Origin: JBPEWY01 sp965224095
Lineage (GTDB): Bacteria; Bacteroidota; Bacteroidia; Flavobacteriales; Flavobacteriaceae
Reading direction: 5' to 3'
DNA: 64,000 bases
NCBI GenBank assembly: GCA_965224095.1
Contig: OZ245039.1
Span: 3,286,001-3,350,000, forward strand
Shown: positions 42,086 through 51,200 of the stretch, in pieces
Position numbering within the stretch: the stretch's first letter is position 1
Layout: every line of letters starts with the position of its first letter
The notes under the pieces: generated by a model
Told to the model about the DNA's origin: nothing
Seen by the model: the letters and a program-made list of their open reading frames with translations, nothing else
Database searches by the model: none
Translations under genes and position numbers: made by a program

Positions 42086-42475
42086 TTATTTACCATTGGT
42101 TTCAACTACGGTACCTTTTATTTTCAAAGCAACAGTAGGTGCGTCAGCGTTAGACTGAACAGTAATGGTTCTTCTGATAGGCCCGAGTCTTTTGGTGTCA
42201 TATTTCACCTGAATCTCTCCAGTTTCACCCGGTTGAATGGGGCCATCTGGTTTTTTAGGAATGGTGCAACCACAACTAGAAGAAACTTTTGAAATAATTA
42301 AAGGGGCGTTTCCGGTATTCGTAAACTGAAAAGTACGAACGCCATCGCTTCCCTTGCTTATTTCACCGTAGTCAATTACATTGGTCTTAAACTCAATTTT
42401 GGCTACTTTTTTTTCTTGCGCATTTAGGGCGATACCCAAAAAACCTACAAAAAATACTAAAACTAGTTTTTTCAT
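42086..42475 (-). CDS. DUF1573 domain periplasmic protein
   Basis: 129 residues: signal peptide MKKLVLVFFVGFLGIALNAQ and a single Ig-like DUF1573 domain with the hallmark FTNTGNAPLIISKVSSSCGCTIPKKPDGPIQPGETGEI. The SSCGCT cysteines are conserved family-wide. Usually a small envelope protein of unknown role, common in Bacteroidota. An exact TAAATTTG element lies upstream at 42499-42506. Divergent from valS. Confidence 0.94.
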   Translation of the reverse strand: MKKLVLVFFVGFLGIALNAQEKKVAKIEFKTNVIDYGEISKGSDGVRTFQFTNTGNAPLIISKVSSSCGCTIPKKPDGPIQPGETGEIQVKYDTKRLGPIRRTITVQSNADAPTVALKIKGTVVETNGK

Positions 42476-42498
42476 TACAATTGGTTTTAAGTGAACTT

Positions 42499-42506
42499 CA
42501 AATTTA
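42499..42506 (-). promoter_or_regulatory. -7 promoter element for the DUF1573 gene (TAAATTTG)
   Basis: Exact TAnnTTTG match on the minus strand, 23 bases upstream of the ATG. Confidence 0.5.
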
Positions 42507-42556
42507 ACTATTTTTAATCAACCCGCAAAATTCTTTTATAATCCTGCAGAGTTAAT

Positions 42557-42564
42557 TACTTTTG
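42557..42564 (+). promoter_or_regulatory. -7 promoter element for valS (TACTTTTG)
   Basis: Exact TAnnTTTG match, 29 bases before the valS ATG. Confidence 0.5.
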
Positions 42565-42593
42565 TAAGCTTTAGTCAAAAACCGTTCCAAAAA

Positions 42594-45230
42594 ATGAATA
42601 TCGCACCCAAATATGAGGCAAAAAACATAGAAGACAAGTGGTATGACTACTGGATGAAGCACGGCTATTTTCATTCAACACCCGATAAAAGAGAGGCATA
42701 TACTATTGTAATACCACCACCAAATGTTACGGGAGTATTGCATATGGGGCATATGCTTAACAATACTATTCAGGATGTTTTGATAAGACGAGCCCGGCTT
42801 AAAGGATATAATGCCTGCTGGGTGCCCGGAACAGACCATGCATCTATTGCTACGGAAGCAAAAGTGGTAGCCAAACTCAAAGCCGAAGGAGTGCGTAAAA
42901 GCGATTTAAGCCGCGAGGCATTTTTGGAACATGCCTGGGATTGGACTCATAAACACGGCGGGATTATCCTGGAACAATTAAAAAAAATTGGATGCTCCTG
43001 CGATTGGAACAGAACTAAATTTACCATGGACGACGATATGTCTGCGTCGGTAATTAAGGTTTTTGTCGATTTGTTTGATAAAGGATTGATTTACAGGGGT
43101 CATCGTATGGTTAATTGGGATCCTGAAGCCAAAACCACACTTTCCGATGAGGAGGTGGTATACGAGGAAAGAAAGGATAAGCTTTATTATGTGAAATATC
43201 AGATTGAAGGTGAAGAAGCTTATGTGACGGTAGCCACGACAAGGCCGGAAACTATCTTTGGAGACACGGCGATTTGTATTAATCCTAACGATGATCGCTT
43301 TGCACATCTCCACGGGAAAAAAGCCGTTGTTCCCGTTGCTAATCGGGTAATACCCATTATTCTGGATGAGTATGTTGATATGGAGTTTGGTACAGGATGC
43401 CTTAAAATTACTCCCGCCCACGATCCTAATGATAAAGAAATCGGGGATCGGCACGGATTGGAAATTATCGATGTATTAAATGAAGACGGGAGTTTAAATA
43501 AATTCGGACTTCACTATGAAGGTCAGGATAGAAAAGTGGCCCGGAAAGCTTTTGGTGAAGAACTCAAGGAAAAGGGATTTCTTGTCAGAGTTGAAGATTA
43601 CACGCATAAAGTAGGTACCTCCGAGCGAACTAAAGCGGTTATTGAGCCCAGGTTATCCGATCAATGGTTTCTTAAAATGAAAGCACTGGCTCAGCCAGCC
43701 CTGGATGCGGTAATGGACGATACCATTCAATTGGTTCCGGAGAAATTCAAGAATACGTACCGGCATTGGATGGAGAATGTTCGCGATTGGAATATATCAA
43801 GACAATTATGGTGGGGGCACCAAATACCTGCTTATTACTACGGCTCGGGAAAAAATGAGTTTGTGGTAGCCGAAAATAAAGAGGATGCACTTAGGAAAGC
43901 TCATGAAAAACTGGGCAATACCGCACTTACTTTAAAAGATTTAAAACAGGATGATGATGTACTGGACACCTGGTTTTCTTCCTGGCTGTGGCCAATAAGT
44001 GTTTTTGGAGGAATCCTTGATCCTGACAATGAAGAGGTACAATATTATTATCCGACTAACGATTTGGTAACCGCTCCGGAAATCTTGTTTTTCTGGGTAG
44101 CCCGAATGATCATAGCGGGGTATGAATACCGCAAGGACAAACCTTTTAAAAATGTTTACCTAACCGGAATTGTGAGGGATAAACAACGCAGGAAAATGTC
44201 TAAATCGCTCGGAAATTCGCCGGATCCCCTGGAATTGATTACCAGATATGGTGCCGATGGGGTTCGTGTTGGAATGTTGTTGAGCTCACCCGCAGGAAAC
44301 GATTTGATGTTTGATGAAGAACTATGTAAACAGGGAGGGGCTTTCGCAAATAAAATTTGGAATGCTTTTCGGCTTGTAGCAGGGTGGGAGGTTTCCGAAG
44401 AAATATCGCAGTCAAAAGCGGCAAAATCAGGAATTGATTGGTACCGGGCACAATTTGCAAAAACACTAACAGAGATTGAAGATTATTTTTCAAAATACAG
44501 AATTTCTGATGCGTTAATGGCTACGTATAAACTTATCTGGGACGATTTCTGTTCCTGGCTGCTGGAAACGGTAAAACCCCCTTATGGGAAGCCTATTGAC
44601 GCTATAACTTACAGGGCCATAATTGATATTTTTGAAAGCAACCTGAAAATACTTCACCCGTTTATGCCTTTTTTAACGGAAGAGATATGGCAACATATTG
44701 AAAAAAGATCAGCTGAAAATGCGCTTATTGTTGCCAACTGGCCGGAAAATACGGATTTTGACGATACTGTAATCAAAGGATTTGAACAGGCCGCCGAAGT
44801 TGTCTCCGGAATTAGAACCATTCGGAAAGAAAAAAATATTGCTTTTAAAGAAACGCTATCACTTTCTTTTATTAATCATGAAAAGCTGGATGATAAATTT
44901 CACTGTGTTATCGAAAAATTAGGGAATCTGGAATGTATTCAGGAAGTAAGTGAAAAGCCGGAAGGTTCTTTGTCTTTTAGAATAGGATCGAATGAGTATT
45001 TTATTCCGGTTACCGGAGCTATTAATACGGAAGAGGAAATTACAAAGCTTGAAGAGGAATTAAAATACACGGAAGGGTTCTTAATGTCAGTAAGAAAAAA
45101 GCTGTCAAATGAACGTTTTGTAAATGGGGCTCCTGAGAAGGTAGTGGCTATGGAACGAAAAAAAGAGGCAGATGCTCTCTCGAAAATTGAAACGTTAAAA
45201 GAGAGTCTGGCCAATTTCAACAAGGTATAG
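42594..45230 (+). CDS. valS: Valine--tRNA ligase
   Basis: 878 residues, class Ia synthetase charging tRNA-Val. The HIGH motif is PNVTGVLHMGHM, the editing domain is in the middle (VATTRPETIFGDTA), the KMSKS loop is RRKMSKSLGNSPDPLELI, and the C-terminal coiled-coil arm (EEEITKLEEELKYTEGFL onward) is present. The start is the ATG at 42594. It faces the acyl-CoA-binding-protein gene, ten bases away. Confidence 0.98.
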   Translation: MNIAPKYEAKNIEDKWYDYWMKHGYFHSTPDKREAYTIVIPPPNVTGVLHMGHMLNNTIQDVLIRRARLKGYNACWVPGTDHASIATEAKVVAKLKAEGVRKSDLSREAFLEHAWDWTHKHGGIILEQLKKIGCSCDWNRTKFTMDDDMSASVIKVFVDLFDKGLIYRGHRMVNWDPEAKTTLSDEEVVYEERKDKLYYVKYQIEGEEAYVTVATTRPETIFGDTAICINPNDDRFAHLHGKKAVVPVANRVIPIILDEYVDMEFGTGCLKITPAHDPNDKEIGDRHGLEIIDVLNEDGSLNKFGLHYEGQDRKVARKAFGEELKEKGFLVRVEDYTHKVGTSERTKAVIEPRLSDQWFLKMKALAQPALDAVMDDTIQLVPEKFKNTYRHWMENVRDWNISRQLWWGHQIPAYYYGSGKNEFVVAENKEDALRKAHEKLGNTALTLKDLKQDDDVLDTWFSSWLWPISVFGGILDPDNEEVQYYYPTNDLVTAPEILFFWVARMIIAGYEYRKDKPFKNVYLTGIVRDKQRRKMSKSLGNSPDPLELITRYGADGVRVGMLLSSPAGNDLMFDEELCKQGGAFANKIWNAFRLVAGWEVSEEISQSKAAKSGIDWYRAQFAKTLTEIEDYFSKYRISDALMATYKLIWDDFCSWLLETVKPPYGKPIDAITYRAIIDIFESNLKILHPFMPFLTEEIWQHIEKRSAENALIVANWPENTDFDDTVIKGFEQAAEVVSGIRTIRKEKNIAFKETLSLSFINHEKLDDKFHCVIEKLGNLECIQEVSEKPEGSLSFRIGSNEYFIPVTGAINTEEEITKLEEELKYTEGFLMSVRKKLSNERFVNGAPEKVVAMERKKEADALSKIETLKESLANFNKV

Positions 45231-45239
45231 ATACAGGAT

Positions 45240-45497
45240 CTACCTGAGGTGTTTATCTACGAGTTCTATATATCTTTTCTTTGCGTCGCTTTTCGACAGA
45301 TTACGTGCCTGAAACAATGCATTAGCTTTAAAGGCATTGATTAATGGTTTGCGACTTCCCGGACTATTATTATTTTTGCTGGCTACCTTGTAACATGCAT
45401 ATAACTGTAGTAGCAGATCAGCTGGCAGCGGTTTGTGATAGTTTCTAACAATCTGCACAGCCTTGAGAAAACGGCTATGTAATTCGTTATCATTCAT
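45240..45497 (-). CDS. Acyl-CoA-binding protein (ACBP family)
   Basis: 85 residues, a full ACBP four-helix bundle: FLKAVQIVRNYHKPLPADLLLQLYACYKVASK, then ALFQARNLSKSDAKKRYIELVDKHL. The central YKQAT-like loop is CYKVASKNNNS; the KW pair is altered. It binds long-chain acyl-CoA in the cytoplasm. Being last in the rsfS-ftsH-LUD-cdsA-psd operon fits supply of acyl groups to phospholipid synthesis. Its ATG overlaps the psd stop by four bases. Confidence 0.9.
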   Translation of the reverse strand: MNDNELHSRFLKAVQIVRNYHKPLPADLLLQLYACYKVASKNNNSPGSRKPLINAFKANALFQARNLSKSDAKKRYIELVDKHLR

Positions 45498-46147
45498 TTT
45501 GCTTTCGCAATAATAGTTTTTGCGCCCTTGACTTTTTCATTTAAGCTTACCAGAATAGGAGTTCCCAATGGTAGAAACACATCAACTCTGGAACCGAATT
45601 TAATAAAACCGGAATCGGATCCCTGCTGTACCGATTGTCCTTCTTTAGCATAGTTTACAATACGCTTGGCCATAGCCCCGGCTATTTGCCGGTACAGTAC
45701 ATTTCCAAATTTTTCGCTCTTTACCACCACGGTAGTCCTTTCGTTTTCCTCACTGGATTTAGGATGCCAGGCAACCAAATACTTACCGGGGTGATACTTG
45801 GAATACACTATATTGCCTCCAACAGGATACCGGGTAACATGCACATTGAGGGGCGACATAAAAATAGAAACCTGTATTCTTTTATCGTTAAAAAATTCTT
45901 TCTCCAGCACTTCCTCTATAACCACCACTTTACCGTCAACAGGTGATAAAACAGCATCGCCAACCCGATTAATTTTTCTTTTAGGATTTCTAAAAAACTG
46001 CAGAATTAAAATAAGTATAACGGTTATTAGAATGAGAATACCCGTTCTTACTTCAGGACCTGGAACATAATATGTGGTAATTAGGGCAATTATCGCCGAA
46101 ATAATGAAAGTAATAAGAATTATTTTATGTCCCTCTTTATGAAACAT
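45494..46147 (-). CDS. psd: Phosphatidylserine decarboxylase proenzyme (PSD-A type)
   Basis: 217 residues, with two N-terminal membrane helices. The self-cleavage site that makes the pyruvoyl group is the GS pair in FIKFGSRVDVFLPLGTPI near the C-terminus, and VHVTRYPVGGNIVY is the active-site segment. It makes phosphatidylethanolamine at the inner membrane. It overlaps cdsA by 11 bases upstream and ACBP by four bases downstream. Confidence 0.95.
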   Translation of the reverse strand: MFHKEGHKIILITFIISAIIALITTYYVPGPEVRTGILILITVILILILQFFRNPKRKINRVGDAVLSPVDGKVVVIEEVLEKEFFNDKRIQVSIFMSPLNVHVTRYPVGGNIVYSKYHPGKYLVAWHPKSSEENERTTVVVKSEKFGNVLYRQIAGAMAKRIVNYAKEGQSVQQGSDSGFIKFGSRVDVFLPLGTPILVSLNEKVKGAKTIIAKAK

Positions 46148-46940
46148 ACTTAAAAATTTGAAGTGTTATATAAGCAAACGGAGCAGCAAATATTAAACTA
46201 TCCAACCTGTCTAGCAGGCCTCCGTGCCCAGGAAGAATGGCACCACTGTCTTTCACACCTGCCACTCTTTTAAATTTTGATTCTATCAAATCGCCGATAC
46301 TTCCGGTAATTACTATAACCAAAGAAAGTACGATCCATTGTACCAGTGTTAACTCTTCACTATTCTGGCTTAATATATATCCTGCAAGCAGGGTAAAGAC
46401 TAATCCTCCCAAAGTGCCTTCTACCGTTTTTTTTGGCGAAATGCGTTCAAACAGTTTTGTTTTTCCTACAGTACTTCCCACCAGATATGCGAAAGAATCA
46501 TTCACCCAAATCATCATAAAAATACCAATTATCAGCATTTTAGAAAAATTATGGGTTTGATAGGGAATCATGGTAAGAAAAATACAACCGCCCCCGATAT
46601 AACACAGAGCAATTAAAAATTTCTGAATATTACTAAACACGTATTTTTTCTTTCTGAATAAGTACCAGATAAGTACAAAAGAGGTAGCTAATGTACAGAG
46701 TAATAATGCCAGTATGACCAGTTTGTTCTGGGTAACATAAATAAGAAGCCACCACAAAGCCAAAAAGGCTATAAAAATGTAATATCCGCTAAGTTTAATA
46801 ATTTTTTTAAACTCATAAAGGCAAATAAAACCAAAAGTCATAAAAAGAAAATCGAATGCATCCGTACTTAAAAAAACGGCAGCTAAAAGTAAAAAGACAT
46901 AAAGAAATCCGGTAATGGATCGTTTAAGAAGTTCTCTCAT
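46137..46940 (-). CDS. cdsA: Phosphatidate cytidylyltransferase (CDP-diglyceride synthase)
   Basis: 267 residues, eight or so transmembrane helices. The SPKKTVEGTLGG motif and the CDP-diglyceride synthetase signature FKRVAGVKDSGAILPGHGGLLDRLDSLIFAAP are intact. It provides CDP-diacylglycerol for phospholipid synthesis, directly upstream of psd in function as well as in the operon. Starts one base after the LUD gene's stop. Confidence 0.95.
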   Translation of the reverse strand: MRELLKRSITGFLYVFLLLAAVFLSTDAFDFLFMTFGFICLYEFKKIIKLSGYYIFIAFLALWWLLIYVTQNKLVILALLLCTLATSFVLIWYLFRKKKYVFSNIQKFLIALCYIGGGCIFLTMIPYQTHNFSKMLIIGIFMMIWVNDSFAYLVGSTVGKTKLFERISPKKTVEGTLGGLVFTLLAGYILSQNSEELTLVQWIVLSLVIVITGSIGDLIESKFKRVAGVKDSGAILPGHGGLLDRLDSLIFAAPFAYITLQIFKYVS

Positions 46941-46941
46941 G

Positions 46942-47553
46942 CTATAGGTCTTCCAGTAGCAACAAATATAAGTTTTTTGAGCTACTGCCGTAACTCATAA
47001 AGTCTTTTTCTTCTTCTTTATTTTCAAAATGTTTAATCGTAGTAATATTGGTTGGAATTTTATTGCGATGCTTTCTTTTAATACCGCGTAGTCCTTCGCC
47101 AATGGTATCAACCATTTGACTCGTAGTGGCAAAAACAATAAAATTATCGGGAAGGTCCAGCAATTTACTTTCTTTTATCTGGAGCGAACTGATCAGGATA
47201 GCCCCGTTATCTGCCACTAAGTATTCACAGGTGGTAAAGAAAACCGCATTTTTATAATTCTTATTGGAATACACCACATTTAGATCGCTGAATTTTTGTG
47301 CTAGAAGTTCATCCAGACAATATATCTGGCTTTCAAACCAATTATTTTCTTCAAGGATGTTTTTAAAACTCTCGTGAATTTCTTCCAGGGAATCGCAATA
47401 GAGAAACTTACCGCCGTTTTTTCTAAAGTTTATGGTAAACTTTTCATCAATTGGTATTTTTAGGTCAGGCATGTATTTGCCACGCTGACCGGAAATAGGC
47501 TGATTTCCGTCGTTTTTATCAGAAGAACCAAAAATTTTTTTAAACAAACTCAT
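46942..47553 (-). CDS. LUD-domain (LutC/YkgG-like) protein
   Basis: 203 residues. The LUD core runs from about residue 75 to the end, with VVYSNKNYKNAVFFTTCEYLVADNGAILISS and the conserved FIVFATTSQMVDTIGEG. LutC-type proteins take part in lactate oxidation together with LutA and LutB, but no lutAB is near. Instead it sits between ftsH and cdsA. The role here is unknown; this is a recurrent Bacteroidota operon position rather than a lactate locus, as far as I recall. Confidence 0.88.
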   Translation of the reverse strand: MSLFKKIFGSSDKNDGNQPISGQRGKYMPDLKIPIDEKFTINFRKNGGKFLYCDSLEEIHESFKNILEENNWFESQIYCLDELLAQKFSDLNVVYSNKNYKNAVFFTTCEYLVADNGAILISSLQIKESKLLDLPDNFIVFATTSQMVDTIGEGLRGIKRKHRNKIPTNITTIKHFENKEEEKDFMSYGSSSKNLYLLLLEDL

Positions 47554-47626
47554 TTAGATTGCCGGGCACTATTGTTTCAAATCAAGGGGGGTTAAAGTCC
47601 CTTTTAATTAATCTATAACGGTAAAA

Positions 47627-49573
47627 TTAGCTTTTTGGTACTAATTTTTCTTCTTCTTCTTCCGCATTAAAAGGTCTTTTTCCAAATATTTTTTCAAGAT
47701 CATCCTTAAAGATAACTTCTTTTTCCAATAATCTTTCAGCCAATTCGGTTAATTTCTCTTTGTTTTTTTCGAGAATATCTATGGCACGCTGATATTGTTC
47801 TTCAATAATATTGGAAATTTCCTTATCAATTACCTGTGCTGTTTCTTCACTGTATGGTTTTGTAAAATTATAATCTGTTTGACCGGTAGAATCGTAATAC
47901 GTAATATTCCCAAGTTTGTCGTTCAAACCGTAAATGGTAACCATAGCTCTTGCTTGTCTTGTTACTTTTTCAAGATCGCTTAAGGCTCCCGTTGATATTT
48001 TGTTAAAAATTACTTTTTCGGCAGCACGACCTCCCATGGTAGCGCACATTTCGTCTAGCATTTGTTCCGGGCGCATAATTTGGCGTTCTTCCGGAAGATA
48101 CCAGGCAGCACCAAGCGATTGCCCTCTGGGAACAATAGTTACCTTTACAAGTGGAGCCGCATGTTCAACCATCCAGCTAACCGTGGCATGTCCTGCTTCG
48201 TGAAATGCAATGGTTTTCTTTTCTTCCGGGGTGATGATTTTATTCTTTTTCTCAAGGCCTCCCACAATTCTATCCACGGCATCCAGAAAATCCTGTTTGT
48301 CAACCGCTTTTTTAGCTTTTCTGGCAGCAATTAAAGCCGCTTCATTACACACATTGGCAATGTCAGCACCCGAAAACCCGGGAGTTTGTCTCGCCAGAAA
48401 ATCCAAATCAAGTGTTTCCGATGTTTTTATGGGGCGTAAGTGAACCTCAAATATTTCTTTGCGTTCTCGAAGATCCGGAAGGTCTACATAAATCTGCCTG
48501 TCAAACCTACCGGCTCTCATAAGTGCCTTGTCCAGAATATCCGCCCGGTTTGTAGCAGCTAATACAATAACATTGGTATTGGTGCCAAAACCATCCATTT
48601 CCGTAAGAAGCTGATTAAGGGTATTTTCTCTTTCGTCGTTTGATCCTGTAAAATTATTTTTACCCCTTGCGCGGCCTATGGCATCTATTTCATCGATAAA
48701 AATAATTGCCGGCGATTTGTCTTTTGCCTGTTTAAACAGGTCTCTTACCCTGGAGGCTCCGACTCCTACAAACATTTCTACAAAATCTGAACCCGATAAG
48801 GAAAAGAACGGAACTTTAGCCTCTCCGGCAACTGCCTTGGCTAACAGGGTTTTACCTGTTCCTGGAGGTCCGACTAATAAAGCCCCTTTCGGGATTTTAC
48901 CTCCAAGGGACGTATACTTTTCGGGATTTTTCAAAAACTCTACAATTTCCTGAACCTCTTCTTTAGCACCTTCCAGTCCGGCTACATCTTTAAAAGTCAC
49001 TTTCATATCGGCTTTCTCATCGAAGAGCTTTGCTTTGGATTTTCCAATATTGAAAATCTGACCACCGGCACCACCGCCACCGCCACCAGACATTCTTCTC
49101 ATCAGGTAGATCCAGATGCCTATTAAAAGAACGAAAGGAAGAATGGACAATAATAAATCACCGAGATAATTGGTCTCTATTTCATAAGAAATATCGGTTT
49201 CGAGGTTATTGTCTTTTTTTATTTGATTCAGATCGTTTTCAAAATTCTGGAGATCGCCATAAGTAACCTGATATTGTGGTGCGCCGGCAGATGGTATAAT
49301 AGCATTACTTCCAACATTTTTATGCTCTTCTTTGGTAAGAGCTTCCTTGGTTAGAAATACTTTTGCTTTACTGGCATTCTTAATAATTACAACCTTTTCC
49401 ACATCTCCGTTCCTCAGATATTCCTGAAGCTCAGAGGGAGTGGTAGACGGGGGAGATTGCCATACCCCACCGGTAAAAAAGTTCATCCCTATAATGAGTA
49501 GTAATATAATTGCATACACCCAATACGAACTGAACCTTGGTTTCTTAGAATTTGCTTTATTTTCTTTTGCCAT
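47627..49573 (-). CDS. ftsH: ATP-dependent zinc metalloprotease FtsH
   Basis: 648 residues. Two transmembrane helices flank a small periplasmic domain (first near residue 17-33; second about 140-155, LLLSILPFVLLIGIWIYLM). The AAA domain has Walker A GPPGTGKTLLAKAVAGE, Walker B IIFIDEIDAIG and the second region of homology AATNRADILDKALMRAGRFDRQI. The zinc protease site is FHEAGHATVSW. It degrades damaged membrane proteins and short-lived regulators. Directly follows rsfS. Confidence 0.98.
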   Translation of the reverse strand: MAKENKANSKKPRFSSYWVYAIILLLIIGMNFFTGGVWQSPPSTTPSELQEYLRNGDVEKVVIIKNASKAKVFLTKEALTKEEHKNVGSNAIIPSAGAPQYQVTYGDLQNFENDLNQIKKDNNLETDISYEIETNYLGDLLLSILPFVLLIGIWIYLMRRMSGGGGGGAGGQIFNIGKSKAKLFDEKADMKVTFKDVAGLEGAKEEVQEIVEFLKNPEKYTSLGGKIPKGALLVGPPGTGKTLLAKAVAGEAKVPFFSLSGSDFVEMFVGVGASRVRDLFKQAKDKSPAIIFIDEIDAIGRARGKNNFTGSNDERENTLNQLLTEMDGFGTNTNVIVLAATNRADILDKALMRAGRFDRQIYVDLPDLRERKEIFEVHLRPIKTSETLDLDFLARQTPGFSGADIANVCNEAALIAARKAKKAVDKQDFLDAVDRIVGGLEKKNKIITPEEKKTIAFHEAGHATVSWMVEHAAPLVKVTIVPRGQSLGAAWYLPEERQIMRPEQMLDEMCATMGGRAAEKVIFNKISTGALSDLEKVTRQARAMVTIYGLNDKLGNITYYDSTGQTDYNFTKPYSEETAQVIDKEISNIIEEQYQRAIDILEKNKEKLTELAERLLEKEVIFKDDLEKIFGKRPFNAEEEEEKLVPKS

Positions 49574-49589
49574 TAATTAATTCTTTAAA

Positions 49590-49961
49590 TTATACACTGG
49601 TTGCAATCGTGGTCACCTTTGCATCTCCCCATAGTCCTTCAATATCGTAAAACTCTCGTGTGTGCTTTTGAAAAACATGTACCACGACATTTACATAATC
49701 CATTAGTACCCATTCTGCATTATCAGCCCCTTCTACATGCCAGGGCTTGTCATGTGCTTCTTTACTTACAACTTTCTGAATGGAATTTACGATGGCATTA
49801 ACCTGTGTGTTGGAAGTACCGCTACAAATTACAAAATAGTCGCATACCGTGTTTTCAATCTCTCTTAAGTCTAAAATGCTTATATCGTTTCCTTTTACAT
49901 CTTCAATCCCTTTAATGATTAGAGCAATCAACTCATCTGCACTACTTTGTTTTTTTGTCAT
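49590..49961 (-). CDS. rsfS: Ribosome silencing factor RsfS
   Basis: 123 residues, standard length. Family landmarks: DLREIENTVCDYFVICSGTSNTQVNAIVNSI, KPWHVEGADNAEWVLMDYVNVVVHVF and HTREFYDIEGLWGDAK. It binds ribosomal protein L14 (uL14) and blocks subunit joining when nutrients fall. First gene of the operon, with an exact TAACTTTG element 19 bases upstream of the ATG, and divergent from birA. Confidence 0.96.
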   Translation of the reverse strand: MTKKQSSADELIALIIKGIEDVKGNDISILDLREIENTVCDYFVICSGTSNTQVNAIVNSIQKVVSKEAHDKPWHVEGADNAEWVLMDYVNVVVHVFQKHTREFYDIEGLWGDAKVTTIATSV

Positions 49962-49980
49962 TCACTATTTTTTGTTTGTA

Positions 49981-49988
49981 CAAAGTTA
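49981..49988 (-). promoter_or_regulatory. -7 promoter element for the rsfS operon (TAACTTTG)
   Basis: Exact TAnnTTTG match on the minus strand, 19 bases upstream of the ATG. Confidence 0.5.
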
Positions 49989-50056
49989 TTATTTTTTTAC
50001 GTTCTTAGCTATTCATTTTAACATAACATTACCGTATTGGCAAGATAAATATCTGT

Positions 50057-50791
50057 ATGCATATAATCAAACTTGATGCCATCGATTCGACGAATTCTTT
50101 TCTTAAGGAAAAAGCCGCTGAAAATTGTTTAAACGACTTTACCGTTGCTATTGCCCGCCACCAAAATAAAGGACGCGGTCAAATGGGAACGGTATGGCAA
50201 TCGGAACCCGGTAAAAATCTAACGTTCAGTGTGTTTAAAAAAGTATATGACCTTCCGGTAGAAGAGCGATTTTATATCAATATGGCCGTTTCTTTAGGAC
50301 TGTATAACGCCTTAAAGAGACTGGCAATTCCCGGTGTAACCATTAAATGGCCAAACGACATTTTGTCAGGAGATAAAAAAATATGCGGTGTCCTGATCGA
50401 GAATTTCCTTAAAAACAGCGTTATAGGTTCGGCGGTTGTGGGTATCGGTCTGAATGTTAATCAGGTTTCTTTCGGGGAGCTGCCCCGTGTATCATCCTTA
50501 AAAAAAATCACCGGAGTTCATTATCATTTAGACGAAGTACTTCAGTGTGTTCTGGAGGATTTGAAAGATTCGTTGTTGAAACTATCGGAAAAAAATAATC
50601 TTGAATATTTCCGGAAAACGTACGAATCCAAACTTTTCAGAAAAGACAAACCATCTACCTTTGCTTTACCTGATAATACCACATTTCCCGGATTTATAAA
50701 GGGAGTTACTCAGGAAGGAAAATTACAGGTACTTCTCGAAGACGAGATTATAAAAAGCTTTGATTTAAAGGAAATCAGACTTCTCTATTAA
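50057..50791 (+). CDS. birA: Biotin--[acetyl-CoA-carboxylase] ligase
   Basis: 244 residues, catalytic domain only; no N-terminal HTH, so it is an enzyme rather than a repressor. The biotin/ATP site is HQNKGRGQMGTVWQSEPGKNLTFSV, followed by IKWPNDILSGDKKICGVLIE and GIGLNVNQ, and an SH3-like C-terminal part. It biotinylates carboxyl-carrier proteins. Divergent from rsfS, with about 95 bases between the ATGs. Confidence 0.94.
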   Translation: MHIIKLDAIDSTNSFLKEKAAENCLNDFTVAIARHQNKGRGQMGTVWQSEPGKNLTFSVFKKVYDLPVEERFYINMAVSLGLYNALKRLAIPGVTIKWPNDILSGDKKICGVLIENFLKNSVIGSAVVGIGLNVNQVSFGELPRVSSLKKITGVHYHLDEVLQCVLEDLKDSLLKLSEKNNLEYFRKTYESKLFRKDKPSTFALPDNTTFPGFIKGVTQEGKLQVLLEDEIIKSFDLKEIRLLY

Positions 50792-50796
50792 ATATA

Positions 50797-51189
50797 TTAT
50801 AAACGCCTCATATTTTCAACAAGCGTACCAATAAAATTGGTAATGGGCCCCTTTATCATCATAGCCATCATAGGGTTAAAATCTCCTTCAAATACCAATT
50901 GGGCACTTGCCGAATTAGCGTCGATTTCTTCAATCCTTCCGGTTAATGTGAATGGCAATTTATCACTGGCCGCTCCCAGAACTATTCTCGAAAATGGATG
51001 CTTTTCTTTGATTTTTAAAACTATTTCAGGCATTCCCTTAAGGGCAAAAACAAATGTTTCTTCGTCCAGTACTTCAAATTTACTGGTATTTTCAGGCATT
51101 AAAGTTTCAAAATTCTTTGCATCTAACAGAAAATTATAAAGATATTCAGCCGATTTGTTAACGGTTAAGGTATTGCTGTTTATTGTCAT
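50797..51189 (-). CDS. SRPBCC (Bet v1-like) family protein
   Basis: 130 residues with a START/Bet v1-type fold: LTVNKSAEYLYNFLLDAKNFETLMPENTSKFEV, beta strands to VLKIKEKHPFSRIVLGAA, and a long C-terminal helix MMAMMIKGPITNFIGTLVENMRRL. It binds a hydrophobic ligand in a cavity; the ligand is unknown. It starts 11 bases after the pyrE stop, in the same transcript. Confidence 0.88.
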   Translation of the reverse strand: MTINSNTLTVNKSAEYLYNFLLDAKNFETLMPENTSKFEVLDEETFVFALKGMPEIVLKIKEKHPFSRIVLGAASDKLPFTLTGRIEEIDANSASAQLVFEGDFNPMMAMMIKGPITNFIGTLVENMRRL

Positions 51190-51200
51190 TCAAAATAAAT

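Noticed and set aside
47577..47616. AAGGG/CCCTT inverted repeat between ftsH and the LUD gene
   Set aside because: Short stem and the T run is in the wrong direction for the minus-strand operon.
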